Shown here: positions 1 through 6,611 of the stretch, one piece after another | Layout of the letters: every line of letters starts with the position of its first letter | Position numbering within the stretch: the stretch's first letter is position 1 | Origin: Candidatus Aminicenantota bacterium | GTDB taxonomy: Bacteria; Acidobacteriota; B3-B38; Guanabaribacteriales; B3-B38 | Direction of reading: 5' to 3' | DNA length: 12,381 nucleotides | Assembly: GCA_029880275.1 (NCBI GenBank) | Contig: JAOUOQ010000034.1 | Coordinates: 1 to 12,381, forward strand | The notes under the pieces: generated by a model | What the model saw: only the letters and a program-made list of their open reading frames with translations | Told to the model about the DNA's origin: nothing | Databases searched by the model: none | Translations under genes and position numbers: made by a program

Positions 1-266
1 AGCTGGGCTGCCTTGGCAGTGCCAATCCCTTTGACCTTCTTGAGCTGGGAGAAGCTCAGGCGGGCAATCCCCGTGAGGCTTCCATGCTCTTTAAGCAGAT
101 GATTGGCTAATTCTATGGCGCTGACCTTGCTGAAACCATGCCCCAGCAGGATGGCTATCAGCTCGCTGTTGCCCAGCACTTCGGCACCTAACTTCTCCAT
201 CTTCTCACGCGGACGCTCTTCTTCGGGCATCTCTTTGATGGTCAGATGATACTCAACCTTGCTCAC
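1..266 (-). CDS. radC: RadC-family (UPF0758) protein, N-terminal part, cut by window edge
   Basis: My translation of the minus strand gives 88 codons running off the left edge. They include EMPEEERPREKMEKLGAEVL and, near the edge, LKKVKGIGTAKAAQ. This is the standard opening of the RadC/UPF0758 family: a DxPxxxRPRE-type motif followed by a helix-hairpin-helix region (about residues 12-88). The C-terminal JAB/MPN-like metalloprotease-type domain, with its HxHPSG motif, would lie outside the window and cannot be checked. The cellular role of the family is unsettled; the old DNA-repair assignment is doubtful. I chose the GTG start at 264-266 because AGAGGT (273-278) sits 6 nt upstream, and the next in-frame ATG would remove conserved residues. 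The gene follows sir2 on the same strand after a 139-bp AT-rich gap and probably has its own promoter. Confidence 0.9.
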   Translation of the reverse strand, partial: MSKVEYHLTIKEMPEEERPREKMEKLGAEVLGNSELIAILLGHGFSKVSAIELANHLLKEHGSLTGIARLSFSQLKKVKGIGTAKAAQ

Positions 267-311
267 CTTAGTACCTCTATAATAAATAAAAAATCAAGAT
301 ACAATACAAAT

Positions 312-340
312 TATATACCATATCTGAAAATATCCTTCAA
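312..340 (-). promoter_or_regulatory. Possible sigma-70 promoter for radC
   Basis: On the minus strand TTGAAG (335-340) is followed after 17 nt by TATATA (312-317), overlapping a TATAAT at 310-315 (19-nt spacing). It lies in the AT-rich gap between sir2 and radC, about 45 bp upstream of the radC start. The region is so AT-rich that chance matches are likely, so this is only plausible. No convincing sir2 terminator is visible in the gap, so read-through from sir2 is also possible. Confidence 0.35.
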
Positions 341-405
341 CAAAAAGCTTGGGAGAATAATGGTACTTCTTATTTTAAAAATTATGTAAGCAGCTTCTAA
401 TGAGG

Positions 406-1152
406 TCACTTATTCTGTTCTGGAAGTTCAAATCGGGGCAGTATCTCGCCGGCGGGACCGAGGAGGCTCTGGTCGGCTAAACGGGTAATGGGGGTGGGCT
501 CGAGGTTGACCTCAATGACAGCGGCGCCGTGCTCCCTGGCGACGACGGGCAGCGATGCTGCCGGCTGAACTACGGCTGAGGTGCCCACCACCAGCATTAT
601 CTGGCACTGGCTGGCAGCCTCTATCGCCCGCTGCAGGGCACCTTCGGGCAGCGCCTCGCCAAACCACACTACATCGGGTCGCAGCAGCGCGCCGCAGGAG
701 CATGTGGGGGGAATCTCGGAGAGAGGGACTTCGTGGTGCTCGGTAATCTTCCCTTCCCTGGTGCAGCGCACTCGCCAGATGTTGCCGTGCAGCTCAATCA
801 CATTTCTACTTCCTGCCCGCTGATGGAGCCCATCTATATTCTGGGTAATAAGGGTGAACTGAGGGAAGTGCTCCTCAAAGCGGGCTATCATCAGATGAGC
901 CGGGTTAGGCTTCAACGGGGCGATGAGTTCCCGGCGCCAGTTATACCACTCCCAGACCAGACGGGGGTCTACCTGGAAGGCGTGAGGGGTGGCTAACTCC
1001 TCCGCTCGAAAGTTGCGCCACAATCCACCCTCACCCCTGAATGTGGGCACCCCGCTCTCGGCGGAAACGCCGGAGCCGGTGAGCACCACCATCCGCCGGG
1101 CACGCCAGAATCGCTCTCTTATCTCGGGCTGGAGGGTTGGTTCGTTAGTCAC
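406..1152 (-). CDS. cobB: Sirtuin, NAD-dependent protein deacylase (Sir2/CobB type)
   Basis: Removes acyl groups from protein lysines using NAD+, giving nicotinamide and O-acyl-ADP-ribose; cytoplasmic. Numbering is from the GTG start, 248 aa, normal for the family. Visible motifs are the NAD-binding GSGVSAESGVPTFRG (from about residue 26), TQNIDGLHQ (103-111), the catalytic His122 in ELHG, WFGE (163-166), GTSA (190-193) and EVN (214-216). Tyr70 and Arg73 (YNWR) match the YxxR pair that marks class III sirtuins acting on succinyl- or malonyl-lysine (SIRT5, E. coli CobB), so desuccinylase activity is likely by inference. Of the four usual zinc cysteines only Cys130, Cys151 and Cys153 are obvious; from memory, E. 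coli CobB also has an incomplete set. Start: the GTG at 1150-1152 has AGGA about 5 nt upstream. An in-frame TTG at 1173 would add 7 residues but has a poor ribosome site. Monocistronic or ahead of radC. Confidence 0.93.
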   Translation of the reverse strand: MTNEPTLQPEIRERFWRARRMVVLTGSGVSAESGVPTFRGEGGLWRNFRAEELATPHAFQVDPRLVWEWYNWRRELIAPLKPNPAHLMIARFEEHFPQFTLITQNIDGLHQRAGSRNVIELHGNIWRVRCTREGKITEHHEVPLSEIPPTCSCGALLRPDVVWFGEALPEGALQRAIEAASQCQIMLVVGTSAVVQPAASLPVVAREHGAAVIEVNLEPTPITRLADQSLLGPAGEILPRFELPEQNK

Positions 1153-1208
1153 TTTTTTCCTATTAATAGGCAAGAGCAGGCTTTTCTCATTGATATACTT
1201 TCCAACTC

Positions 1209-1238
1209 ATATTAATCTCCGGGCAAGGAAATTGTCAA
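1209..1238 (-). promoter_or_regulatory. Sigma-70-type promoter for the sirtuin gene
   Basis: The minus strand carries a perfect -35 box TTGACA (1233-1238), an 18-nt spacer and a -10 box TAATAT (1209-1214). Transcription would start near 1202 and give a leader of about 50 nt containing the AGGA used by the GTG start at 1152. It also argues against any start further upstream than 1173. Confidence 0.65.
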
Positions 1239-1326
1239 GGAGTATTATATTTAAAACATAGGTGAGATTCTGTCCACAGGCGCAAAAATCAGTTTCTACA
1301 TTGGGTGTTTTCAAATCATTTAATAA

Positions 1327-1347
1327 AGTATTTTTATAAAAAATACT
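1327..1347. repeat. Perfect 9-bp AT-rich inverted repeat upstream of pilin promoter
   Basis: AGTATTTTT and AAAAATACT form a perfect dyad around a 3-nt centre (ATA). The dyad ends 10 bp before the -35 box of the pilin promoter, centred about 56 bp upstream of the inferred transcription start. It could be a regulator site or an UP-like element, or a weak hairpin; it is too weak in GC to act as a good terminator. The rest of the gap between the sirtuin and the pilin gene (1153-1481) holds the two promoters and a direct repeat, and nothing else I recognise. Confidence 0.5.
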
Positions 1348-1357
1348 AAAAAAAGTG

Positions 1358-1386
1358 TTGACATCATCGCTTTTTTCTGTTATATT
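1358..1386 (+). promoter_or_regulatory. Near-consensus sigma-70 promoter for the pilin gene
   Basis: TTGACA (1358-1363), a 17-nt spacer and TATATT (1381-1386) form an almost ideal housekeeping promoter. The inferred start site is near 1393, giving a leader of roughly 90 nt before the ATG at 1482. I looked for a sigma-54 GG-N10-GC element, common for PilR-controlled pilins, and found none here. Confidence 0.75.
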
Positions 1387-1393
1387 TTAATTT

Positions 1394-1428
1394 CTGCACG
1401 CCTTCTAAGAGTTTCCTGCACGCCTTCT
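1394..1428 (+). repeat. 13-bp direct repeat in the pilin leader
   Basis: CTGCACGCCTTCT occurs at 1394-1406 and again, identical, at 1416-1428. The repeat period is 22 bp, about two helical turns. The copies begin at the inferred transcription start and occupy roughly the first 36 nt of the leader. The position suits tandem operator half-sites or an RNA-level regulator site; no function is shown. Confidence 0.6.
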
Positions 1429-1481
1429 GGATGGTTTTCAAAGATATATAAGATGTAGCCTTTTTAAGCTGTGGAGGGCGA

Positions 1482-1922
1482 ATGCCGATGAAACTTAAAG
1501 AAGGCAAAGGGCTTACCCTGGTTGAACTATTAATTGTGGTGGCTATCATCGGGATTCTGGTGGTTGCGGCGTTTCCTCTTTTTTACGAGGCGGTGCAGCG
1601 GGGCAAACAGAAGAGTACGATGCACAATATGCGTACCATTGCCACCGGATTAGAGTCCTATATGGTCGATTACAACTTTTATCCCCATACCATAATAGCT
1701 GTTGAACCTACCTATGTCAGCATGACTCCTCGCAGGGATGGCTGGAGTAACGATTGGGTGTACGACACCTTCCAGAGTGATCAGTCTTATAGCCTATCAT
1801 CCGGGGGGAGAGATGGGGGAGGGCATGCCACTGTCGAAGGGGTGACCAACGATTTCGATGACTCTATCACCATCGTTAACGGGAGATTTTTCTCCTATCC
1901 CGCCGGGTATCAGCATAAATGA
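1482..1922 (+). CDS. Type IV pilin-like / GspG-like pseudopilin (prepilin N-terminal domain)
   Basis: The protein has 146 aa. A short 10-residue basic leader ends in Gly10, followed by LTLVELLIVVAIIGILVVAA. This is the class III signal cleaved by prepilin peptidase between Gly10 and Leu11, with the conserved Glu at mature position 5 (Glu15). The hydrophobic N-terminal helix (about 11-33) anchors subunits in the inner membrane before assembly. The middle (LESYMVDYNFYP, 57-68) and the DGWSNDWVYD segment (86-95) resemble the GspG-type globular domain, where a short chain with a YP element is followed by a DPWGN-like turn. The C-terminus is rich in Gly and Asp and could hold a metal loop. GGAGG lies 5 nt upstream of the ATG at 1482; a second ATG at 1488 is possible. 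No assembly ATPase, platform protein or prepilin peptidase is nearby, so it is an orphan whose filament system must be elsewhere. Confidence 0.85.
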   Translation: MPMKLKEGKGLTLVELLIVVAIIGILVVAAFPLFYEAVQRGKQKSTMHNMRTIATGLESYMVDYNFYPHTIIAVEPTYVSMTPRRDGWSNDWVYDTFQSDQSYSLSSGGRDGGGHATVEGVTNDFDDSITIVNGRFFSYPAGYQHK

Positions 1923-1975
1923 CCTTCTCTCTTTAACCCTCCATCTTAGAAGAGTCCCGGGGAGTTGATTTAACC

Positions 1976-2005
1976 TTGACACTCTGTGCTGGGGTATGCC
2001 ATAAT
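1976..2005 (+). promoter_or_regulatory. Sigma-70 promoter (extended -10) for the purD operon
   Basis: TTGACA (1976-1981), an 18-nt spacer and CATAAT (2000-2005), with a TG one base ahead of the -10 box (extended -10). Transcription would start near 2012, giving a leader of about 100 nt before purD. I see no PurR-type palindrome or purine riboswitch in that leader, but I cannot fold it here. The 53 bp between the pilin stop and this promoter show no good intrinsic terminator. Confidence 0.65.
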
Positions 2006-2110
2006 CGGAGCAAGAAAAAAGCGGCGATGAAAAAGTGAAAGTTGTAGGGCTGTTTCATTATTTCTTATGATGTTATCAGTTTTATTTGGGCTTAAAGGAT
2101 TGGCAAGGCG

Positions 2111-3397
2111 ATGAAGATATTGGTAGTTGGCGGTGGTGGTCGGGAGCATGCCCTGGTGTGGAAGATAAGCCAGAGCCCCAGAGTGAAGGAGATTTTCTGT
2201 GCTCCGGGTAATGGAGGGATTACCGAGCTGGCTACCTGCATTCCTATAGAACCGACCGGCTTACAACAGTTAGCGGACTTCGCTGAGAAAGAGAAAGTAG
2301 ACCTCACGGTGGTCGGTCCGGAACTCCCTCTCACCCTCGGCATAGTGGACGAATTCTCCCGCCGGGAGTTGAAAGTCTTCGGAGCGACCCGCCGTGCAGC
2401 AGAGATTGAGGGAAGCAAGGTTTTCGCCAAAGAGTTTATGAAGAAATATAGCATACCCTCCTCTCAATTTTCGGTATGCACCACAGCCGAAGAGGCTTTT
2501 AAGTTGATAAAGCACAGGTGGTTCTCCTATCCCGTGGTCTTTAAAGCGGATGGGCTGGCTGCCGGAAAGGGTTCCATCATCGTCAATGACGAAGCTCAGG
2601 CTCATGAGGTAACCAGACAGATAATGGTGGAGCGAAGGTTCGGAGCCGCGGGCGATCGGATGGTGGTGGAGGAGTTTCTGCGCGGTGAGGAGGTTTCCTT
2701 CAAGGTAATCACCGATGGGGAAAGGGTGCTACCCTTAGCTGCTTCCCAGGACCATAAGGCGGTCTATGACGACGATAAGGGTCCCAACACCGGAGGGATG
2801 GGCGCCTTCTCCCCTTCGCCTATGGTTGATAAGGCGCTTCATCGCCAGATTATGGAGGAGGTAATCTACCCCACTGTCAGAGGAATGGTGAAAGAGGGGA
2901 GGGAGTATCGAGGTGTACTCTACGCCGGGCTCATGATCACTGACGAGGGGCCAAAGGTGCTTGAGTTTAACGCTCGCTTCGGCGACCCGGAGACCCAGGT
3001 GGTACTCCCCTGTATGGAAGGCGATCTCGTTCCCCTGCTGGAAGCGGTAGCAGAAGGTAGTCTGGAGGGGATGGAGATATCCTGGCGGGATGCCGTAGCG
3101 ATATGTGTGGTGCTCGCATCCGGGGGGTATCCTGGCAGTTATGAGAAGGGAAAGGTCATCTCCGGTCTATGGGAGGCATCTGGCCTGGACGATGTGCTTC
3201 TCTTTCACGCCGGCACGGAGAGGCAGGACGCTCGCTTTTTGACCGCCGGAGGGAGAGTGCTGGGAGTAACGGCCGTAGCCCCTACCTTCCCGGAAGCCAT
3301 CAAACAGGCATATGACGCCTGCCAGATGATTGGCTTCCAGGGGATGCATTATCGACGGGATATTGGTCGCAAAGCTTTAAGGTGGCTGGAAAAATGA
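2111..3397 (+). CDS. purD: Phosphoribosylamine--glycine ligase (GAR synthetase)
   Basis: Second step of purine synthesis: joins glycine to 5-phosphoribosylamine using ATP, giving GAR; cytoplasmic. The 428 aa are full length for a stand-alone PurD. The N-terminal domain opens with MKILVVGGGGREHALVWK and PGNGG (32-36). The ATP-grasp core shows KADGLAAGKG (145-154), the EEFLRGEEVSF loop (187-197), QDHK (213-216), GPNTGGMGAFSP (224-235) and the metal-binding LEFNARFGDPETQ (284-296). The C-terminal domain follows to residue 428. The ATG has AAAGGA 11 nt upstream and a closer AAGG. The stop overlaps the purE start by 4 bp (ATGA), so the two are likely translationally coupled. Confidence 0.98.
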   Translation: MKILVVGGGGREHALVWKISQSPRVKEIFCAPGNGGITELATCIPIEPTGLQQLADFAEKEKVDLTVVGPELPLTLGIVDEFSRRELKVFGATRRAAEIEGSKVFAKEFMKKYSIPSSQFSVCTTAEEAFKLIKHRWFSYPVVFKADGLAAGKGSIIVNDEAQAHEVTRQIMVERRFGAAGDRMVVEEFLRGEEVSFKVITDGERVLPLAASQDHKAVYDDDKGPNTGGMGAFSPSPMVDKALHRQIMEEVIYPTVRGMVKEGREYRGVLYAGLMITDEGPKVLEFNARFGDPETQVVLPCMEGDLVPLLEAVAEGSLEGMEISWRDAVAICVVLASGGYPGSYEKGKVISGLWEASGLDDVLLFHAGTERQDARFLTAGGRVLGVTAVAPTFPEAIKQAYDACQMIGFQGMHYRRDIGRKALRWLEK

Positions 3398-3906
3398 ACC
3401 AGACCCTGGTAGGAATAGTGATAGGGAGCGACTCTGACCTGCCCGTGATGAGGACGGCTATGGAGACGCTTTCCCATTTTGATGTGGGTTATGAGGTTAA
3501 GGTTCTCTCTGCCCACCGCACTTTACAGCGCACCATAGATTACGCCCACGGGGCAGAGTCAAGGGGGCTGAAGGTAATCATTGCCGGAGCCGGTGGTGCC
3601 GCTCATCTGGCGGGTCTGATAGCGGCGGAGACCACTCTGCCGGTTATAGGCGTTCCGCTGGAGGCAAGCCCGCTGCAGGGATGGGATGCCCTTCTGTCGA
3701 CGGTGCAGATGCCTGCGGGAGTGCCTGTGGCGACGGTAGCGGTAGGGAAGGCTGGCGCCTGCAACTCTGCCCTGTTAGCGGTGCAAATCCTCTCCTTGCA
3801 GGAGCCATCCCTTAGAGAAAAGCTGAGGGAATTTAGGGAGGATTTAGCCAGACAGGTTGAAGAAAAATCCCAGAAAGTGGAGAGGGAACTTCCCCCTTCC
3901 TCTTAA
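3394..3906 (+). CDS. purE: Class I N5-carboxyaminoimidazole ribonucleotide mutase (PurE)
   Basis: Converts N5-CAIR to CAIR in purine synthesis, normally together with the ATP-dependent carboxylase PurK; cytoplasmic and usually octameric. Numbering is from the ATG at 3394 (170 aa). Motifs are GSDSDLPVM (11-19), SAHRT with the catalytic-type His41 (39-43), GAGGAAHLAG (65-74), GVPL (86-89) and LLSTVQMPAGVPVATVAVG (100-118). The GAGGAAH loop marks class I rather than the metazoan-type class II AIR carboxylase. Oddities are Leu44 and Ala73, where the family usually has proline (AHRTP, HLPG). An in-frame GTG at 3382 exists, but the ATG has AAGGTGG 8 nt upstream and overlaps the purD stop. No purK is in the window. 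Confidence 0.95.
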   Translation: MNQTLVGIVIGSDSDLPVMRTAMETLSHFDVGYEVKVLSAHRTLQRTIDYAHGAESRGLKVIIAGAGGAAHLAGLIAAETTLPVIGVPLEASPLQGWDALLSTVQMPAGVPVATVAVGKAGACNSALLAVQILSLQEPSLREKLREFREDLARQVEEKSQKVERELPPSS

Positions 3907-3941
3907 ATAACTTGCCTCTTTCTCAAGTTCTATCCTTTAGG

Positions 3942-5237
3942 ATGAATAAGTTTTATATCATAACCTTCGGCTGTAAGCTCAATCAATACGACTCTGCTGC
4001 CATGGAAGAGCAGCTGCTTTCTGACTCGCTGGCGAAGGCGAACGATTACAGAGACGCTGATATAGTAGTCATAAATACCTGTACTGTCACCACCAAAGCC
4101 GACAGCGAAGCCCGACGGTGGATACGAAGGGTGAAGCGGGATAACCCCGGCTGCCGCCTCCTGGTGACCGGATGTTACGCTCAAAGGGAGCCCACCCTGC
4201 TGGCGAAGATTCCCTCGGTAGATGCCGTCTTCAGCAATAAAGAGAAGTTTGAGCTTCACTCCATTTTGAGCGAGCTGCACAGCGGGAGGAAGCCGATTGT
4301 CCGCTGGAGCGACCCTCTGCAAGAGGAGAGCGCCTCTTTCTATCCCATCAAAGGATTCAGCGGCTACACCCGGGCATTCGTGAAGATACAGGAGGGGTGC
4401 GATGCCAGATGCACCTACTGCATTGTCCCCCGGGTCAGGGGGAGACCCCGCTCGCTTCCCTCCCGCATAATTTTGGAGCAGATTGAACTCCTTGTCGCCC
4501 AGGGATATAAGGAGCTGGTGCTCACCGGGGTGCACATCGGTCGCTGGAGTGAGGAGGGGAGGGGGCTGGTCCAGCTTCTCCAGATGATAGAGCAGATAGA
4601 GAGACTTCCTCGCCTGCGGCTGAGCTCACTGGAGCCTAACGAGGTCTCCTCAGAGCTAATAGAGCTGGTGGCTGCTTCCCACCAGATTGTCCCCCATTTC
4701 CATATACCACTGCAGAGCGGGTCGGACAGGATACTGAGATTGATGGGCCGACCCTATACTGCCGCCTATTACCGCCGTCTGCTGGAGGAGATCAGGAAGA
4801 GTATCCCCCGAGCCGGTATCGGGGCTGATGTGATTGTCGGATTTCCGGGAGAGGTTGAGGAGGATTTTCAGCAGTCTTATGATCTTATCGGCTCCTCCAC
4901 CCTGACCTATCTCCATGTCTTCCCTTTCTCCCCCCGCCCGGGCACAGCGGCAGCGGATAAGGGAGGTGTGTGTCCCCAGAGAGAGGCGCACCAGAGAACA
5001 AAACTTTTACGAGAGCTTTCCCGACGGAAAAACTATCAGTTCAGATTGCAGTTTCGGGGCGAAATTCTCCCCTGTCTCATTATCGGGCAGGAGGGAGGAG
5101 GAAGGCTGCTGTCAGCCCTGAGTGACAATTATCTTAAGCTGGAGGTAGAGGGGGAAAGAAAGCTTATAAATCAAATAGTAAAGGTGCGGGTGACCGAGGT
5201 TGCTGATAACATCACTTGGGGGTGCTTGGTTCCCTGA
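3942..5237 (+). CDS. mtaB: tRNA t6A37 methylthiotransferase, radical SAM (MtaB)
   Basis: Inserts a methylthio group at C2 of t6A at tRNA position 37, giving ms2t6A. Numbering is from the ATG at 3942 (431 aa). The N-terminal UPF0004 domain has three cluster cysteines: Cys11 (TFGCKLNQYDS), Cys47 (NTCTVT) and Cys78 (TGCYAQ). The radical SAM domain has the CxxxCxxC motif CDARCTYC (Cys153, 157, 160) and HIPLQSGSDRIL (254-265). A C-terminal TRAM-like region begins near residue 360 (FRGEILPCLI). The GCKxNQY form and NTCTVT favour MtaB over MiaB or RimO. An in-frame TTG at 3912 would add 10 non-family residues and lacks a ribosome site. The ATG itself has only AGG directly against it, so initiation may depend on coupling with purE, whose stop is 35 nt upstream. 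Probably the last gene of the purD operon. Confidence 0.95.
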   Translation: MNKFYIITFGCKLNQYDSAAMEEQLLSDSLAKANDYRDADIVVINTCTVTTKADSEARRWIRRVKRDNPGCRLLVTGCYAQREPTLLAKIPSVDAVFSNKEKFELHSILSELHSGRKPIVRWSDPLQEESASFYPIKGFSGYTRAFVKIQEGCDARCTYCIVPRVRGRPRSLPSRIILEQIELLVAQGYKELVLTGVHIGRWSEEGRGLVQLLQMIEQIERLPRLRLSSLEPNEVSSELIELVAASHQIVPHFHIPLQSGSDRILRLMGRPYTAAYYRRLLEEIRKSIPRAGIGADVIVGFPGEVEEDFQQSYDLIGSSTLTYLHVFPFSPRPGTAAADKGGVCPQREAHQRTKLLRELSRRKNYQFRLQFRGEILPCLIIGQEGGGRLLSALSDNYLKLEVEGERKLINQIVKVRVTEVADNITWGCLVP

Positions 5238-5246
5238 GGTGTGGTG

Positions 5247-5263
5247 AGAGGAGGCGCTCCTCT
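5247..5263. terminator. Small hairpin between convergent mtaB and apgM
   Basis: AGAGGAG (5247-5253) and CTCCTCT (5257-5263) form a perfect 7-bp stem with a GCG loop in the 28-bp gap between the two convergent stops. Placement suggests a shared bidirectional terminator, but neither strand has a T tract after the stem. It may be only a 3'-end stabilising hairpin. Confidence 0.4.
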
Positions 5264-5265
5264 GC

Positions 5266-6486
5266 TTAAGCTCCGTATTTCTTCAACCTCAAAGCGTGGG
5301 CTAAGGCTAAAGGCATAAGCTCGGTAGCCGGGAATCTCCCCAGTCCGCCGTAGAGGCACTCTTTTTCATTGAACTGCTCCACCCTGTCCGGTCTCGCCCA
5401 TTGCGAGCTCAACACGATAGGCACCGTGTGCCAGCTATGGGCTTTGAAGGTGCACGGGGTGGAGTGGTCGCCAGTAACCACCAGCACATCGGGCTTAAGC
5501 TCGGTCAGAGAGGGAAGGAGTTGGTCCACTTCCTCAATGAGGGCTACCTTCCGCTGGAAGTCGCCATCCTCCCCTGCGCTGTCAGGGTGTTTTATGTGGA
5601 GAAACCAGAAATCGTAGCTGTGGAAGTTTTCCCTCAGGGTATTGAACTCCTCCTCAATCTTTACGCCGGTAGAGATAAGCTCCATTCCCACCAGGCGGGC
5701 TACTCCTTTGTACATAGGGTAAGTAACCACAGCTGCGCTTCTCAGCTTATAGACCTCCTTCATCGAGGGGAAGGGGCTGTATTTTCCAAAGCCCCGGCAG
5801 AGAATCATATTAGCCGGATGCTGCGTGGAGAGGACTTCCTTTGCCCGGGCGATGAACTCGTTTACCATATGGGCAGTATTCCGTGCTTCAGGATTCAGTG
5901 GTTGGACCTCGAGGGGAGTAACTCCGAGTGCCTGGGGGTCGGAATCTGATAGCTTGTCCGAGAGGTCGGAGCCCCTCAGAACCAAAGCCGCCCGATATTC
6001 ACTGACCGGGATGGCAAAAACCTCCGCCCCATCGACCTTTTTTATTTGACCCAACAGGGAGCATAACTCCCTCCCCTTTTCAGAGCTTATCCTTCCTGCA
6101 CGCCGGTCGGTGAGGCGTCCACTTTTGTCGATGGAGGCGAAGTTCATCCTTCCCACTATATCCGATTCCTCAAGAGGGAATTCTATCCCCAGGGCTTCCA
6201 GCACTCCTCGTCCGACAGTAAAGTGCAGCGGGTCGTAGCCGAAAAGAGCCAGATGAGCGGGTCCACTGCCCGGGGTGATCCCCGGCTGAATGGGCTCCAG
6301 CATGCCACAGATTCCCCCCTTGACCAGGGAGTCGAGATAAGGGGTATGAGCCGTCTCCAGCTCTGTCTGCCCGTTTTCGGGGAGGGGCAGCCCCCCCAGA
6401 CCGTCTATAATTAATAAGATAATCCTGGACTCAGACTTCTCTGCCTGGGCTTTAAGGAGCTTCATCTGGGGAGTAAGCTCTTTCAT
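5266..6486 (-). CDS. apgM: 2,3-bisphosphoglycerate-independent phosphoglycerate mutase, archaeal type
   Basis: Interconverts 3- and 2-phosphoglycerate in glycolysis and gluconeogenesis without a bisphosphoglycerate cofactor; cytoplasmic metalloenzyme of the alkaline-phosphatase superfamily. At 406 aa it fits the shorter archaeal-type family (aPGAM), not the roughly 510-aa bacterial GpmI. Motifs are LIIDGLGGLP (25-34, metal Asp28), TPGSGPAHLALFGYDP (71-86, with candidate nucleophile Ser74), DRRAGRI (127-133), DSDP (181-184), ANMILCRGFG (225-234), YPMYKGVARLVGM (256-268), HIKHPDSAGEDGDF (297-310), VVTGDHSTPC (336-345) and HSWH (350-353). The ATG at 6486 has a perfect AAAGGAGG (6497-6504) 10 nt upstream. 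It has its own promoter and is convergent with mtaB. Some homologues are mis-annotated as phosphonopyruvate decarboxylase. Confidence 0.95.
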   Translation of the reverse strand: MKELTPQMKLLKAQAEKSESRIILLIIDGLGGLPLPENGQTELETAHTPYLDSLVKGGICGMLEPIQPGITPGSGPAHLALFGYDPLHFTVGRGVLEALGIEFPLEESDIVGRMNFASIDKSGRLTDRRAGRISSEKGRELCSLLGQIKKVDGAEVFAIPVSEYRAALVLRGSDLSDKLSDSDPQALGVTPLEVQPLNPEARNTAHMVNEFIARAKEVLSTQHPANMILCRGFGKYSPFPSMKEVYKLRSAAVVTYPMYKGVARLVGMELISTGVKIEEEFNTLRENFHSYDFWFLHIKHPDSAGEDGDFQRKVALIEEVDQLLPSLTELKPDVLVVTGDHSTPCTFKAHSWHTVPIVLSSQWARPDRVEQFNEKECLYGGLGRFPATELMPLALAHALRLKKYGA

Positions 6487-6524
6487 TCGAGCGATGCCTC
6501 CTTTAAGACCAAAAATTCCACCTC

Positions 6525-6553
6525 AATATAGCTTAATTCTCATGGGTTGTCAA
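6525..6553 (-). promoter_or_regulatory. Near-consensus sigma-70 promoter for apgM
   Basis: The minus strand shows TTGACA (6548-6553), a 17-nt spacer and TATATT (6525-6530): the same two boxes and spacing as the pilin promoter, but with unrelated surroundings. The predicted start near 6518 gives a leader of about 30 nt. It lies just downstream of the terminator of the Crp/Fnr gene, which makes apgM a separate unit. Confidence 0.75.
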
Positions 6554-6576
6554 GAGAAGAGAATTCACTCTAAAGA

Positions 6577-6610
6577 ATAAAAAAAAGCTGGGCAATGATG
6601 CCCAGCTTTT
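6577..6610 (-). terminator. Strong rho-independent terminator after the Crp/Fnr gene
   Basis: GCTGGGCA (6587-6594) pairs perfectly with TGCCCAGC (6599-6606) around an ATGA loop, and the flanking A and T runs extend the stem. On the minus strand the stem is followed by eight T residues, the classical intrinsic terminator layout. It sits about 100 bp beyond the stop of the Crp/Fnr gene. On the plus strand only four T follow, so termination that way would be weaker. Confidence 0.88.
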
Positions 6611-6611
6611 C

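Noticed and set aside
1360..1480. Sigma-54 promoter for the pilin gene, as in PilR-controlled pilins
   Set aside because: No GG-N10-GC element was found in the upstream region, while a near-perfect sigma-70 promoter is present.
3930..4535. 201-codon open frame on the minus strand
   Set aside because: It lies wholly opposite mtaB, whose radical SAM and cluster motifs are unmistakable. The reverse translation has no recognisable domain.
5401..5949. 182-codon open frame on the plus strand
   Set aside because: It is antisense to apgM, which carries all family motifs. The frame is a by-product of its codon use.
6083..6110. A third copy of the pilin leader repeat (CTGCACGCC within apgM)
   Set aside because: Only part of the 13-mer matches and it is inside conserved apgM coding sequence, so it is most likely coincidence.
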